Below, piece by piece: positions 52,187 to 62,300 of a stretch of 64,000 bases of DNA. Source of the DNA: UBA6115 sp050953005 (GTDB taxonomy: Bacteria > Bacillota > Clostridia > Christensenellales > Aristaeellaceae); the NCBI GenBank assembly GCA_050953005.1, contig JBMNLV010000005.1, positions 62,001-126,000 of the forward strand, given 5' to 3'. Numbering within the stretch: position 1 is the stretch's first letter; every line of letters begins with the position of its first letter. The notes beneath the pieces were generated by a model. That model was not told where the DNA came from, ran no database searches, and was given only the letters and a program-made list of their open reading frames with translations. A program made the translations under genes and the position numbers.

Positions 52187-55100
52187 GGATCACCCCCACG
52201 TGTGCGGGAATTACGTGGAGCTGGGAGAGGATCGCACAGGAGATGAAGGATCACCCCCGCGTGTGCGGGAATTACGCTTTCCTCCGGCCACAAAATCACC
52301 TCCCGCCGGGATCACCCCCGCGTGTGCGGGAATTACGCCCGGCTCCCAGACGTTGGCCGAAACCGTGGAGGATCACCCCCGCGTGTGCGGGAATTACAGC
52401 GTTACGGTCTGGGACAGGGCGGACCAGTGGCCATCACCCCCGCGTGTGCGGGAATTACAGTCGCACCCACAATCGTTATCATGTTTTTTCAGGATCACCC
52501 CCGCGTGTGCGGGAATTACAAAAAGGAAAGCTCACTGACATCGAAGCGAAAAGGATCACCCCCGCGTGTGCGGGAATTACTGCATAAACGAAAAACATAG
52601 GCAGGACAAGGGAGGATCACCCCCGCGTGTGCGGGAATTACTGTTTATGTCACGCCAAAAGGTAGCGTCTATCAGGATCACCCCCGCGTGTGCGGGAATT
52701 ACGTGTTGTTGGGGTTGTTGGTGTTGTTGGGGTTGGGATCACCCCCGCGTGTGCGGGAATTACGGCCTTATTCGCATTTTAAGCATGATTCTTGACGGAT
52801 CACCCCCGCGTGTGCGGGAATTACTCAACTATGTTGAATCTAAGTTGAATTTTACCAGGATCACCCCCGCGTGTGCGGGAATTACAATGAGTATGCGTTT
52901 ATTCGCATTTTAAGCATGGGATCACCCCCGCGTGTGCGGGAATTACTGTCAAATAGCTTGATGGTGCCTGGGCCCCCGGGGATCACCCCCGCGTGTGCGG
53001 GAATTACGAGTAGTAAAGGAGGTGATATTTGAGGAGGGTGGGATCACCCCCGCGTGTGCGGGAATTACCTGTCCATCATCGTACCATCCGCGCTCCCTCA
53101 GGGATCACCCCCGCGTGTGCGGGAATTACGCTTTGGCTTCGGCCGTGATGGCCTTGGCCAGGGGATCACCCCCGCGTGTGCGGGAATTACAAGCTGATTG
53201 AGAACACGATTACCGCAAGAGAAGGATCACCCCCGCGTGTGCGGGAATTACGTGGAGGGACAGCCTGCCGATATCGCCCTGCAAGGATCACCCCCGCGTG
53301 TGCGGGAATTACTACAGCTGGGATTTGTCGGTCAGCGGGCGCAGGGGATCACCCCCGCGTGTGCGGGAATTACGCTTTAAGATTACGTATGATTGCCCTG
53401 ACGTAGGGATCACCCCCGCGTGTGCGGGAATTACTCCTTATGGTTCCATATAATACCGGGTCTGGGGGGATCACCCCCGCGTGTGCGGGAATTACTTGAA
53501 GAAGCTTCGGACACCCGAAGCGGCCCAGGGATCACCCCCGCGTGTGCGGGAATTACTGAATGATGGTGACGTGTTGGGAATGGCTGTTGGGATCACCCCC
53601 GCGTGTGCGGGAATTACCGAACTCCTTGTGGAATACATCGCCAGTTTCTGGGATCACCCCCGCGTGTGCGGGAATTACAGCGACAGGGACAGGCTGGCAG
53701 CCGTGCGCCTAGGATCACCCCCGCGTGTGCGGGAATTACCGACAGCCGCACAAAGCGCGGTTTACGGGCGGAGGATCACCCCCGCGTGTGCGGGAATTAC
53801 ACCGCGGAATCATACACGCCAATGCCGCTGTCTGGATCACCCCCGCGTGTGCGGGAATTACGCTATGAACGAATGACAGCCCTCAACCGCCATGGGATCA
53901 CCCCCGCGTGTGCGGGAATTACCGGTATCGCTGTTCATAACTGCGACTGCATGCGGGATCACCCCCGCGTGTGCGGGAATTACCGATGTTGATGTTTGTC
54001 CCCTTGGACGCGAAGAGGATCACCCCCGCGTGTGCGGGAATTACATGATCCGGGCGGTTTCTCTCGCACACTTTCAGGGATCACCCCCGCGTGTGCGGGA
54101 ATTACCAATAGGCTACAGGCGCAGCAGATGGGCTTCGCGGATCACCCCCGCGTGTGCGGGAATTACTCCGATTCGAGGATAGTCAATCAAGGGGCCGGGG
54201 GATCACCCCCGCGTGTGCGGGAATTACTCGTTCTGCGAAAGCCTGGTATAAGCGCTCGCCGGATCACCCCCGCGTGTGCGGGAATTACAAAGCTGGTTGA
54301 TACCGCGACCGGTGGATCCGAGGATCACCCCCGCGTGTGCGGGAATTACGCACGTCATCGATCCTTTCACGCCTCAGCGACAGGATCACCCCCGCGTGTG
54401 CGGGAATTACCTACCCGCCGGCATGGAGGAAAGAGGCATGAAAGGATCACCCCCGCGTGTGCGGGAATTACCTGGTCAGGGAGTACATAGAAACCATCGG
54501 CAAGGGATCACCCCCGCGTGTGCGGGAATTACGGTCAATATAGCTGCACGCAGTGTGGTAATGAGGGATCACCCCCGCGTGTGCGGGAATTACTTTGCGC
54601 CGCCGCTGATGAAGCCCGCGAGCATGGGATCACCCCCGCGTGTGCGGGAATTACCGGTGGTTAGCGTCCACACTTCCGCGTTGCGCTGGATCACCCCCGC
54701 GTGTGCGGGAATTACGTTGATTTGCCTTCGTCTACCTGTCCGTTTTCAGGATCACCCCCGCGTGTGCGGGAATTACGGCTTTTCGCCGGATATATCCAGT
54801 AGGCGAATAGGATCACCCCCGCGTGTGCGGGAATTACCTCCCGCACGGCCTTAGCGGTCTGCGATCCGAAGGATCACCCCCGCGTGTGCGGGAATTACCA
54901 ATCACCGCAAGAGAATTGAACGTCGCGAGCAGGATCACCCCCGCGTGTGCGGGAATTACATTTTGGCGAGGGCTCAATTGACGGGTCTGTCAGGATCACC
55001 CCCGCGTGTGCGGGAATTACTGTGTGTCCCAATGCTGTGACTATGCGGGTCTGGGATCACCCCCGCGTGTGCGGGAATTACATCAAGCCTTCCCTCAAAA

Positions 55101-55709
55101 TTCTCAATCGCCCGGGATCACCCCCGCGTGTGCGGGAATTACCCATCGAAACGGCGAAAATCAAGGACGCGGCGAGGATCACCCCCGCGTGTGCGGGAAT
55201 TACCTGTTCTGCGCGCCGGAGTGATTGAATATAACGGGATCACCCCCGCGTGTGCGGGAATTACTTTTTGGTTTGAGGCGTGTCGTAGATGATCATGGGA
55301 TCACCCCCGCGTGTGCGGGAATTACTGGGCGAGCTGATGCTCAGGACATCCTCTGGCGGGATCACCCCCGCGTGTGCGGGAATTACCAGATTCGTTACTG
55401 GCGTTGAGTACATGCTTAGGGATCACCCCCGCGTGTGCGGGAATTACTTGTGCGGTTGGTCGCGGACGGCCAGGGTGGAGGGATCACCCCCGCGTGTGCG
55501 GGAATTACTGTGTTGATGCGGAAACAAGTGTGCGTGTCGCAGGATCACCCCCGCGTGTGCGGGAATTACCAAGGTCAACGATGTTACCCCATGGCAAGCC
55601 AAGGATCACCCCCGCGTGTGCGGGAATTACACGATTCATCACACCTATGGACCGGGATACAGCCGACGCCTTTGATCTGTGGGATCACCCCCGCGTGTGC
55701 GGGAATTAC
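52187..55709 (-). CRISPR. Type I-E CRISPR array, 58 repeats and 57 spacers
   Basis: 28-bp repeats begin GGATCACCCCCGCG on the plus strand and end GTGCGGGAATTAC; read on the minus strand they match the usual I-E form beginning GTAATTCCCGC and ending GTGATCC. Repeat starts follow an exact 61-bp period from 52187 to 55603 (spot-checked at 52248, 53041, 54200, 55176), so 56 spacers are 33 nt. The last interval holds a 51-nt spacer before the final repeat at 55682-55709. The repeat at 52187 has one change (CCCCCACG), typical of the old end. The cas genes adjoin the other end, so transcription is on the minus strand. Confidence 0.98.
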
Positions 55710-55732
55710 ACTAAAAGATCCCTTAAAAACCC
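55710..55732 (-). promoter_or_regulatory. Very short CRISPR leader between cas2 stop and first repeat
   Basis: Only 23 bp, reading GGGTTTTTAAGGGATCTTTT then AGT on the minus strand. Any longer leader and array promoter must lie inside the 3' end of the cas2-dnaQ gene; a weak TTGATA-N17-TTTAAG candidate spans that junction. Confidence 0.6.
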
Positions 55733-56632
55733 TCACTTTTTCTTTATCAAATCTTGAAATCCATTCACTTTGCTTGCCAAGAGGGCAATCAGCCTCGCGT
55801 CTTTTAATGCCCTGTGTGGCACCTCCCCGATAATCCCATAAGCAGCTAAAGCGGTTTTTAGCTTGTAATCTCTCAAAAACATTTTTTCTTTCTTTACATA
55901 CCGCATTAAATCGTAATACTGGTTTTTAAGCTTTGGACGACCGAATTTTTCAAGCGCTTTATTGATAAAACGAATATCGAAATCCACACCATACCCTATA
56001 AGGATATCATCACCGATGAAAACGAGCAAATCTTCCAAAGCACTGCCAAGTGGAACCCCTTTCTCTTTAAGCATGCTTTCTGTAATCCCGGTAAGCTTTG
56101 TAATCGTTTCCGGCAAATCTTTAGCATAGCAGATCAGGCAGTTAAACTCGATTGTCTCCACACCGTTGATTCTGACTGCGCCCAGCTCAATAATCGCATT
56201 TTCATGTTCATCCAAACCATCAGTTTCCACATCAATTACAACATAAGGTAGTTTTGTTGATTTTGGGACGGGTTTTACAGATGTGAATTTCCTTGCATAT
56301 CTAAACTTCGCAGCATTGCTAAAACCAACCGCTTCTTCCTGAAAGCTTTTCTTTTCGGCAGGCAACAGCACCAAAGGGATTCCTTCGCAGTCAATACTCT
56401 CACGCCTGGTGTTCCAGGTCACAAACTGGTAACCGATTTCATTTCTATAGGCAAAACTCATGGTCGCCTCACCGTCACCAACAGTTCCTGTGACGCGGCT
56501 CCATAATTTTTCCCGTACGCGTGCGCTAAAGTTCCCGATATAAACACCGGTGGCGATTTCCTGCATCCACTTTGTCAAGTCTCCTCGAAGAGAGGGTGTC
56601 GACCTTTTCAGTGTGATCACGGTAAATGGCAT
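55733..56632 (-). CDS. cas2: Cas2-DnaQ fusion (type I-E Cas2 with DEDDh exonuclease)
   Basis: 299 residues. Residues 1-95 are I-E type Cas2 (MPFTVITLKRSTPSLRGDLT, GVYIGNFSARVREKLW), which bridges Cas1 dimers. After a linker, residues of about 120-290 form a DEDDh 3'-5' exonuclease: VIDVETDGL (D, E), GYGVDFDIRF (D), HRALKDA (H, D), all catalytic residues present. In I-E systems with this fusion the exonuclease helps trim prespacers. The start follows the cas1 stop directly. The gene ends 23 bp before the array and must contain most of the leader. Confidence 0.95.
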   Translation of the reverse strand: MPFTVITLKRSTPSLRGDLTKWMQEIATGVYIGNFSARVREKLWSRVTGTVGDGEATMSFAYRNEIGYQFVTWNTRRESIDCEGIPLVLLPAEKKSFQEEAVGFSNAAKFRYARKFTSVKPVPKSTKLPYVVIDVETDGLDEHENAIIELGAVRINGVETIEFNCLICYAKDLPETITKLTGITESMLKEKGVPLGSALEDLLVFIGDDILIGYGVDFDIRFINKALEKFGRPKLKNQYYDLMRYVKKEKMFLRDYKLKTALAAYGIIGEVPHRALKDARLIALLASKVNGFQDLIKKK

Positions 56633-57580
56633 TCAGAAAACCTCACTGTAGTTGACGCCGTATTGAACAAGCTGCGCGCGATCATCCCACAAGCTAAGGG
56701 TCTCGGCAAACAATTCTTCGTTTTCCGGTACATCCAACAGATATTGAATGTCGTTAACAATGCGCTTGATGATTTTACCGTCCACAAATTTATCCCGTAT
56801 CCCCTGCCTGGCCATGCGACCGATATTGTCTTCGCTTGTCACTTTGGAGGCAACCTCAAAAGCAAGCGGGACAGTGTATTCCACTTTGTATAAATCAGCA
56901 ATATCGTACACAAATGATTTGTCATGGCCCGTATGGACAAACCCCAGGCCTGGCGACAGACCGAGTGCAACGATCACGCTGTGCACAACGCCATAGAGGG
57001 CAACGTTTGCAGCAGAAAGCGCTTGGTTGACAGGCGTTCCTGACTCAAAATCATCGGGATCATATTCCCTTTTGTCCCACTGCACTTTGTATTTTTTAGA
57101 AAAAGCACGGTAAGCGTTTCGTACCCTGGCGCCCTCTCGGCCACGCAATTGCTGCATTGTCAAAACCGATACATCTTCATCCGGAAAACGCAGCTGATAC
57201 ATTTTGCGGGCGACGCCAAGCCGTGAGCGTGTGTTGGAAACGAGCTTGGCTTGTTTTTCCAAAAACCGGGTGGAGTGCGCCAATGCCCTTCCGTGAGCAT
57301 AATGGCGCACGCCGTTTTCGCCAACCCATACGATACTTGTGCCGATATCGCCGATAAGCTCCACAGCCCTGTGGCTGATATCGGTACCCGGCCCTAAAAG
57401 CAATACACCCAGCATTGCCGCGGGAATACATACAATGCCGCGCTGATCAGTGACTGTCACAGCGCTGTCCTGGCGATTGATCTTGGCGTGCTCGATATAA
57501 ACAAAAGTAACCCGGTCATCAATGCGCGGCAATTCAGTGAGCTCAGTTTTCCTCGCGCCGCTTTGTTTCTTCTTCATCAT
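56633..57580 (-). CDS. cas1: CRISPR integrase Cas1 (type I-E)
   Basis: 315 residues, metal-dependent integrase. Catalytic positions are visible: Glu in QLRGREGARVR, His in GLGFVHTGHDKSFVYD and the acid in DIADLYK. The beta-sandwich N-terminal domain (DRVTFVYIEHAKINRQDSA) is typical of I-E. It starts with adjacent ATGs and overlaps the cas6e stop by one base, so it is translated from the cas operon. Works with Cas2-DnaQ in spacer acquisition. Confidence 0.97.
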   Translation of the reverse strand: MMKKKQSGARKTELTELPRIDDRVTFVYIEHAKINRQDSAVTVTDQRGIVCIPAAMLGVLLLGPGTDISHRAVELIGDIGTSIVWVGENGVRHYAHGRALAHSTRFLEKQAKLVSNTRSRLGVARKMYQLRFPDEDVSVLTMQQLRGREGARVRNAYRAFSKKYKVQWDKREYDPDDFESGTPVNQALSAANVALYGVVHSVIVALGLSPGLGFVHTGHDKSFVYDIADLYKVEYTVPLAFEVASKVTSEDNIGRMARQGIRDKFVDGKIIKRIVNDIQYLLDVPENEELFAETLSLWDDRAQLVQYGVNYSEVF

Positions 57581-58218
57581 TACGGCTTTTCCGGAATCAC
57601 CGTCATCATGCCAAAGCCGTAGGCTTTCTTTTTGCCAAACCCTTGTGTCAGTGTGCTGATAAACTGATCTTTATCAATAATCGTTAAAACGCCTTCATAG
57701 GTAACCTTGCTGAGTTGAATAGTTTTCTCGTCGGCTCTTTTTAAAGGTTCAAAGCTGCGCTCAACGACTGTAAATTCATCCGCGTTTAATGAAAAACCGT
57801 TTTTCTTATCGCGATTCAGCAAAAACTTCATTTGATGCTCAAGAGTCACGTGCGGTTTGGTCCGTCCACGTTCGCCTGCAGCCTCCTTGACCGAAATGAC
57901 GGGATTAAGCGTTACCCTGAAACGAGCCCGCACCCCTTCTTCCAGGGCATTCAAAAACGGATCATAAGGTTTGGTCCTGGCGCTTCCTGACACGCCGTAT
58001 TTCTCCAAAAGCGTCAGGTCGGGCCTAGCCGGGCTTACGACCAACAGATAATGCCGCCCTTTCAGCTTGTCAATCCGCCACAGTTTGCGTGTTCTGGGCG
58101 CCTGGCCAATTTCATCGGGAAAGCTTTGCTCTACCCAATGGTGAAAAGCGCCCAGGTGGCTTAGGTCGCGTATTTTCTGACGGTTTTGAATGTCGATTTC
58201 AACTTGGGACAAATACAT
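57580..58218 (-). CDS. cas6e: Cas6e crRNA-processing endoribonuclease (CasE/Cse3)
   Basis: 212 residues, double ferredoxin fold. It starts MYLSQVEIDIQNRQKIRDLS; the His-rich HLGAFHHWVEQSF (about 22-34) contains the likely general acid/base His. The C-terminal glycine-rich loop is GFGKKKAYGFGMM. It would cut the palindromic repeat stem (CCCGC...GCGGG) of the array transcript and stay bound as part of Cascade. Confidence 0.95.
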   Translation of the reverse strand: MYLSQVEIDIQNRQKIRDLSHLGAFHHWVEQSFPDEIGQAPRTRKLWRIDKLKGRHYLLVVSPARPDLTLLEKYGVSGSARTKPYDPFLNALEEGVRARFRVTLNPVISVKEAAGERGRTKPHVTLEHQMKFLLNRDKKNGFSLNADEFTVVERSFEPLKRADEKTIQLSKVTYEGVLTIIDKDQFISTLTQGFGKKKAYGFGMMTVIPEKP

Positions 58219-58219
58219 A

Positions 58220-58927
58220 TCAGCCTCCCAGCGCGTCGAACGCGTCGTGATCCGTCGAGTGTTCAGGCCTGCGGACTGACGCAGTGATTTTCATTTCCGA
58301 ACGGAAGCCAAAGCGGCGGTTCTTTTGGGAAAACGAAACCACCTGGTCTTTACGGATTCCTGCGGGGAAACCGTTTGATCCCAAGCGGGCATCGGCGTAA
58401 ATGCTCAAGCGGTCGGAATGTGTTTTTTGATAGGCCTTGTGCGCCTGCCAGGGACAGCTTCCAAGGGCTGTCAGGATGTCCGCGTCATAGACCCCCAGGA
58501 AAAAGTCCGCCGCGAGAGGCAAAGAGCGCCTTCCCATAAAGGGCTGAAAGTAAGGGTTTTGAAGGCCATGGGCGATGTCCTCGACAAACAGAGCGTCTGT
58601 ATGGCCAATCGCTACGACAAAAACAGCGTCTTCAATGTAATAACGGTTCGTTACATAGGTTCTATCAAAAGCGCCGTTGCTTTTATACTTTTTGGCGGTG
58701 TGATAATCCCTTAAAAGCTGCCCGCTTTGGTCAATGCGCACCGCAAAATCAAGGCTGTTGAGCGCTTGTATTTTTTTGTTGTCATCCCTGCGACAGCCCA
58801 TGCTTGCCGCGACCATGCCAATAACCGCGCTTTTGGACGGGTACAGGTCTGTATGGCGTGTTTCAAAGTGGGAACGCGTGCCCCACGACTGAAGCGGTCC
58901 CGCCAACTTCAACAGAATCGTTTTCAT
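58220..58927 (-). CDS. cas5e: Cas5e Cascade subunit (CasD)
   Basis: 235 residues, RAMP fold. The family N-terminus is MKTILLKLAGPLQSWGTRSH followed by the PSKSAVIGMVAASMG helix. I chose the ATG at 58925-58927 because it matches the family start; the longer frame runs into the end of cas7e. It binds the crRNA 5' handle. It begins 4 bp past the cas7e stop. Confidence 0.95.
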   Translation of the reverse strand: MKTILLKLAGPLQSWGTRSHFETRHTDLYPSKSAVIGMVAASMGCRRDDNKKIQALNSLDFAVRIDQSGQLLRDYHTAKKYKSNGAFDRTYVTNRYYIEDAVFVVAIGHTDALFVEDIAHGLQNPYFQPFMGRRSLPLAADFFLGVYDADILTALGSCPWQAHKAYQKTHSDRLSIYADARLGSNGFPAGIRKDQVVSFSQKNRRFGFRSEMKITASVRRPEHSTDHDAFDALGG

Positions 58928-58931
58928 TTTA

Positions 58932-60014
58932 TTATTCCGCCTTTTCGGGTAACAAGCCATCCATTTCATCATAAAACCTGTCAAGCAAAGCCGTTACATC
59001 ATCCTCCGCCTTTCCGCCATCAACGCCAGGCGCCTCACAAGCCGTAACGTAAAGCGCAAAGACCGGGGCGCGGACAAACTTCTCAACATTTCTCAATTCC
59101 TGAAAGAGTTTTTCTATGGATTTTTGGACATAGCCTTCAGAGGATTTAACAGGCTCTTCAAAAGCGCTGACAAGGTTGACAGGCCTGTCGCTGCGCACCG
59201 CAACAAGGATTGCCTGCGGCAGCGTCTGGTTCGCGAAGGTGTTGGATTTCCCCGTGGGCATCGAGTTGGCAAAGGACTCAATGAACAGCTTCAACGCGTT
59301 GAGCGTCTGCTCCTTGTTGCCAAGCTGGCGATAAAGCTCATGAACAGCCACATTGGCGTAGCGGTACATGGTCGACGAGTTAAACTCGATGGTTCCAAGC
59401 ATGCCTGCCCCGGCATTGTCTTCGGGCTTCAAATCATCAATTGCTGTAAAGAAGTCAAACTCTGTCTGTACGGCATGGGTGGAGATAGCATGCGCAACTT
59501 GGGCGGAAGCATCCTCATTCAATGAGGGATCGTCAGCCACCATCCGCCCGAATAGCGCAATATCCACAGCCGGGTTGTTATTCAAAATGGTCTGCAAAGT
59601 CTTTTTGTCTTCGTTCCCCTTCAAAGCTTCCCGGGCCAAAGCCTTCGCCTGCATGCTGCCGATGAAAAACAAGGCTTTTGTTTTATTTTTTAGAGTTGTG
59701 ATGCCTGCAGAGTTAACTGTTTTTTCAGCAATGTTCAAGGCCTCTTCCTGAGAAAGGGCAGGATTAATCCTGATGATTTCATCTGCAACATATTGCGGCA
59801 CTTCTAGCGTCCTCACCCCAACATTGTCCTGCGCCCCGTGTTCATTAAAATATACGCGCATGGCTTTCTTCCATGCCTGGGAGCTGACCCGGGCACGCCT
59901 GGCGCCGCCATATTGGGCGGTTTTGGGGCTTCCGGTGTCGTCCCGGTTCATGTTGGCCGGCGGTATGGTCTGGATCACATGGATGTCCAAAAACAAACGG
60001 TTATTGCTGGTCAT
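58932..60014 (-). CDS. cas7e: Cas7e Cascade backbone subunit (CasC/Cse4)
   Basis: 360 residues. N-terminal FLDIHVIQTIPPANMNRDDT and GGARRARVSSQAWKKAMR are hallmark Cas7e segments; the glycine-containing thumb region AGAGMLGTIEFNSSTMYRYA is also typical. Six copies coat the crRNA spacer. It overlaps the cse2 end by 14 bp, and its ATG is preceded by GGGAGGAATAG. Confidence 0.97.
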   Translation of the reverse strand: MTSNNRLFLDIHVIQTIPPANMNRDDTGSPKTAQYGGARRARVSSQAWKKAMRVYFNEHGAQDNVGVRTLEVPQYVADEIIRINPALSQEEALNIAEKTVNSAGITTLKNKTKALFFIGSMQAKALAREALKGNEDKKTLQTILNNNPAVDIALFGRMVADDPSLNEDASAQVAHAISTHAVQTEFDFFTAIDDLKPEDNAGAGMLGTIEFNSSTMYRYANVAVHELYRQLGNKEQTLNALKLFIESFANSMPTGKSNTFANQTLPQAILVAVRSDRPVNLVSAFEEPVKSSEGYVQKSIEKLFQELRNVEKFVRAPVFALYVTACEAPGVDGGKAEDDVTALLDRFYDEMDGLLPEKAE

Positions 60015-60612
60015 TTTCTATTCCTCCCTTAGAATATGAACGATAGTATGATCTTGCCCAATTCAGGCGGATGCCCTCATCTTTTCCTGTAAGAAACCCA
60101 TGAAGATCTTGCGCTAATTTTCCAAAGTCAATGTCTGTTTCCCCAGAGGTTTTTGATTTTAACAGATTGATCATCTGGCGCAGGTGGTGGCTGAGCTCAT
60201 CGTAGGTTGCGGATGTAACAAGCGCGTTGAATCTTCTATCCGTAGAAATCGTGTTGTCGCCTGTGCGCAAAGCGTTTAAGGAGCGGCCAATGTTTTTAGG
60301 CCTTGCCTCTTCATCCCCCTGAAGAACAGGAACTTTCTTTCCCTGCCGGTACAGCGCGTAGAGCTGAAGCGTGTTGAGGATGGCCATCTCTTTTTTTGAT
60401 AAAGACTGACCCCGGCTTAAAAACTCTTCTGGAAGATTTTCAAATATGAGCGGCCAAATAGCAACGGACTCGCTCAAGGGTTTTCCAATAGAGTTTCGAA
60501 GATTAGCCAGCATCGCTTTTCCGGATGGCGTTTCCAGGGTTTGGTCAAGCTTGTTAACGATTCGATTGGTGACCGAACGAACAGTGGCACGATCAGATTG
60601 TATCTTTTCCAT
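60001..60612 (-). CDS. cse2: Cse2 small Cascade subunit (CasB)
   Basis: 203 residues, helical. VRSVTNRIVNKLDQ and ATYDELSHHLRQMINLLKSK segments fit Cse2, which forms the belly of Cascade and holds the non-target strand. ATG follows AAAGGAGGAAACGC. It is 17 bp after cse1 and overlaps cas7e. Confidence 0.92.
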   Translation of the reverse strand: MEKIQSDRATVRSVTNRIVNKLDQTLETPSGKAMLANLRNSIGKPLSESVAIWPLIFENLPEEFLSRGQSLSKKEMAILNTLQLYALYRQGKKVPVLQGDEEARPKNIGRSLNALRTGDNTISTDRRFNALVTSATYDELSHHLRQMINLLKSKTSGETDIDFGKLAQDLHGFLTGKDEGIRLNWARSYYRSYSKGGIENDQQ

Positions 60613-60629
60613 GCGTTTCCTCCTTTGCT

Positions 60630-62300
60630 TTATAATTGTTGGTTCAAGAAATAAATAAAACTGTTATAAATTGTAGCGATGTTTTTGATCTTGTCGTTAA
60701 CAACGATGCCGGTATAATCCCTTGGCCCCGCGTTTATAACCAATTGCTCAGCTTGTTGGAGAACGATTGTTTTGAGCTTTTTCCGCCACTCAATCATACG
60801 CTCGTCTTTGGAATCGCCGGGCCTTAGCCCTGAGAGCCATTGATTAAAGGGCTGATTGATTTGGAAATACAGCCTTTCGATTTCTTCGTTTACAAATAAA
60901 TTGGATTCAATGTTGCGCACCTCTTTGATATCAAGAAGGAGTTTTCTGAAGTTTGATTCCACAACTTTTTTGGTCTCTTCAACTGCGTCGCTGATACGGG
61001 GTACCCAGCCGCTTTCCTTGATATCCGCGAGGATCAAATCGTTCATGCGCAGTTGATCCGTTGCCTCATCAACAGGAACCCAAGAAGTCGCGTTGCCGTC
61101 ATCTTTCATGCTGATAGCCTGGAGGGTCAAATCATAGTCTCCAATAATGGAGGAAACATTGTTCATCCACGCAATAATGCCGGGCTGACGCTGATTGCTT
61201 TCATAGGAGTTTGGTAAAGAAAGCAAACCGAAAGAGCGCCAAATGGCCTGATTTACTTGGTGTTTTCTTGGCGTATATGCGTCTTGATTGGGCTCGCTCC
61301 TGTTAAACTGCCAGATGGTCATCGGTTCCAAGAAGTTGTTGGTATGCTTGATTTCCGGCAGCTTCACAATACGGCATTCAAAGGGTTTCTTAAAATCTGC
61401 ATCGGGATCAATGCAAATGGCGCGGCTCCAGTTGGTATACAGCGCAGCCAAGTTGTCATAGTCACGCAGCGGAAAGTAACGTTGAATCATTTCAGAGCTG
61501 CTGTATTCCCAGCAGGGTTCCTGTTGAGTCGCCTGGTATCCCGGCTCCGGATGCAGCAAAACCAGGTTGAGCATCAAGGTTTCAAACAGATTGTTGCCCT
61601 CAAGGGCAAGGCCTCCGATATCAAACAGCCAGCCTTTTGACGCCTTGTATCTGTCTTTTCCAAAAATCACCTTATCAGATAAACCGGTATACCCCTGAAA
61701 AGCAAGAAGCCACCTGGCGCACTCAGACGGGGTTAAGATCTCTTTGCTGTTTGTTGTTTTGGGGGAAAATAGGGCAATTTTGTTCCCGCTTTCCGAGATG
61801 AGGCGGTTGATGTTTTTGCCCGACACAGGGCTTGGAGAATTTCTGTTGATGCTCGCAGGCGTCACGTCCGCTGCGACCACCTGAAAAAAAGGATATTTAT
61901 CATCCAGCAAATAAAACCGGTCATGCCACGTTTGCAAATACGTGATAATAATTTGCGGAAACTGCCCCGCGCGCCACAGGTCCTTCCAGGTTTGGTACAG
62001 CGCGTTCCGATAATCTTCCAAATCATCCTCATCGTCGATGAAAGACAAGGGTTTAAAGCGCTCATCCAAATCGCAGTACCCATAGGGTTTTCCCCTGGCG
62101 TCAAAGCGGGAGAAAACCGTATGTAAAATTGCCAGAACAACACGCAGAATCGCAAAGTCTTGCGTGGCAGTATCGCCTGCGATGCGTTTGCAGAGATGCG
62201 CGTTTTCAAACAATGATGTTAAGGACACCTCTTGGGTTTGTCCCGCCTCATCCACAACAACCGATATCCAGCGTTCATCAATCAGGTTAAACCGGCCCAT
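60630..62300 (-). CDS. cse1: Cse1 / Cas8e large Cascade subunit (CasA)
   Basis: 556 residues. Starts MGRFNLIDERWISVVVDE; FNLIDExWI is the diagnostic Cse1 opening. Contains the zinc-free I-E fold with LLAFQGYTGLSDKVIFGKDR and the C-terminal four-helix bundle. It recognises the PAM and recruits Cas3. I chose ATG 62298-62300 because GAGGAGG is 7 bp upstream. It overlaps the end of cas3 by 14 bp. Confidence 0.96.
   Translation of the reverse strand: MGRFNLIDERWISVVVDEAGQTQEVSLTSLFENAHLCKRIAGDTATQDFAILRVVLAILHTVFSRFDARGKPYGYCDLDERFKPLSFIDDEDDLEDYRNALYQTWKDLWRAGQFPQIIITYLQTWHDRFYLLDDKYPFFQVVAADVTPASINRNSPSPVSGKNINRLISESGNKIALFSPKTTNSKEILTPSECARWLLAFQGYTGLSDKVIFGKDRYKASKGWLFDIGGLALEGNNLFETLMLNLVLLHPEPGYQATQQEPCWEYSSSEMIQRYFPLRDYDNLAALYTNWSRAICIDPDADFKKPFECRIVKLPEIKHTNNFLEPMTIWQFNRSEPNQDAYTPRKHQVNQAIWRSFGLLSLPNSYESNQRQPGIIAWMNNVSSIIGDYDLTLQAISMKDDGNATSWVPVDEATDQLRMNDLILADIKESGWVPRISDAVEETKKVVESNFRKLLLDIKEVRNIESNLFVNEEIERLYFQINQPFNQWLSGLRPGDSKDERMIEWRKKLKTIVLQQAEQLVINAGPRDYTGIVVNDKIKNIATIYNSFIYFLNQQL

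Noticed and set aside
53191..54931. Two spacers (53191-53223 and 54899-54931) sharing ACCGCAAGAGAA
   Set aside because: A 12-nt match among 57 spacers is not far from chance; too weak to claim a related origin.
52200..55757. Many plus-strand reading frames of 60-190 codons with SPPRVREL, ITPACAGIT and HPRVCGNY repeats
   Set aside because: They are the CRISPR repeats translated in three frames (the 61-bp period shifts the frame each time). No starts with ribosome sites; not proteins.
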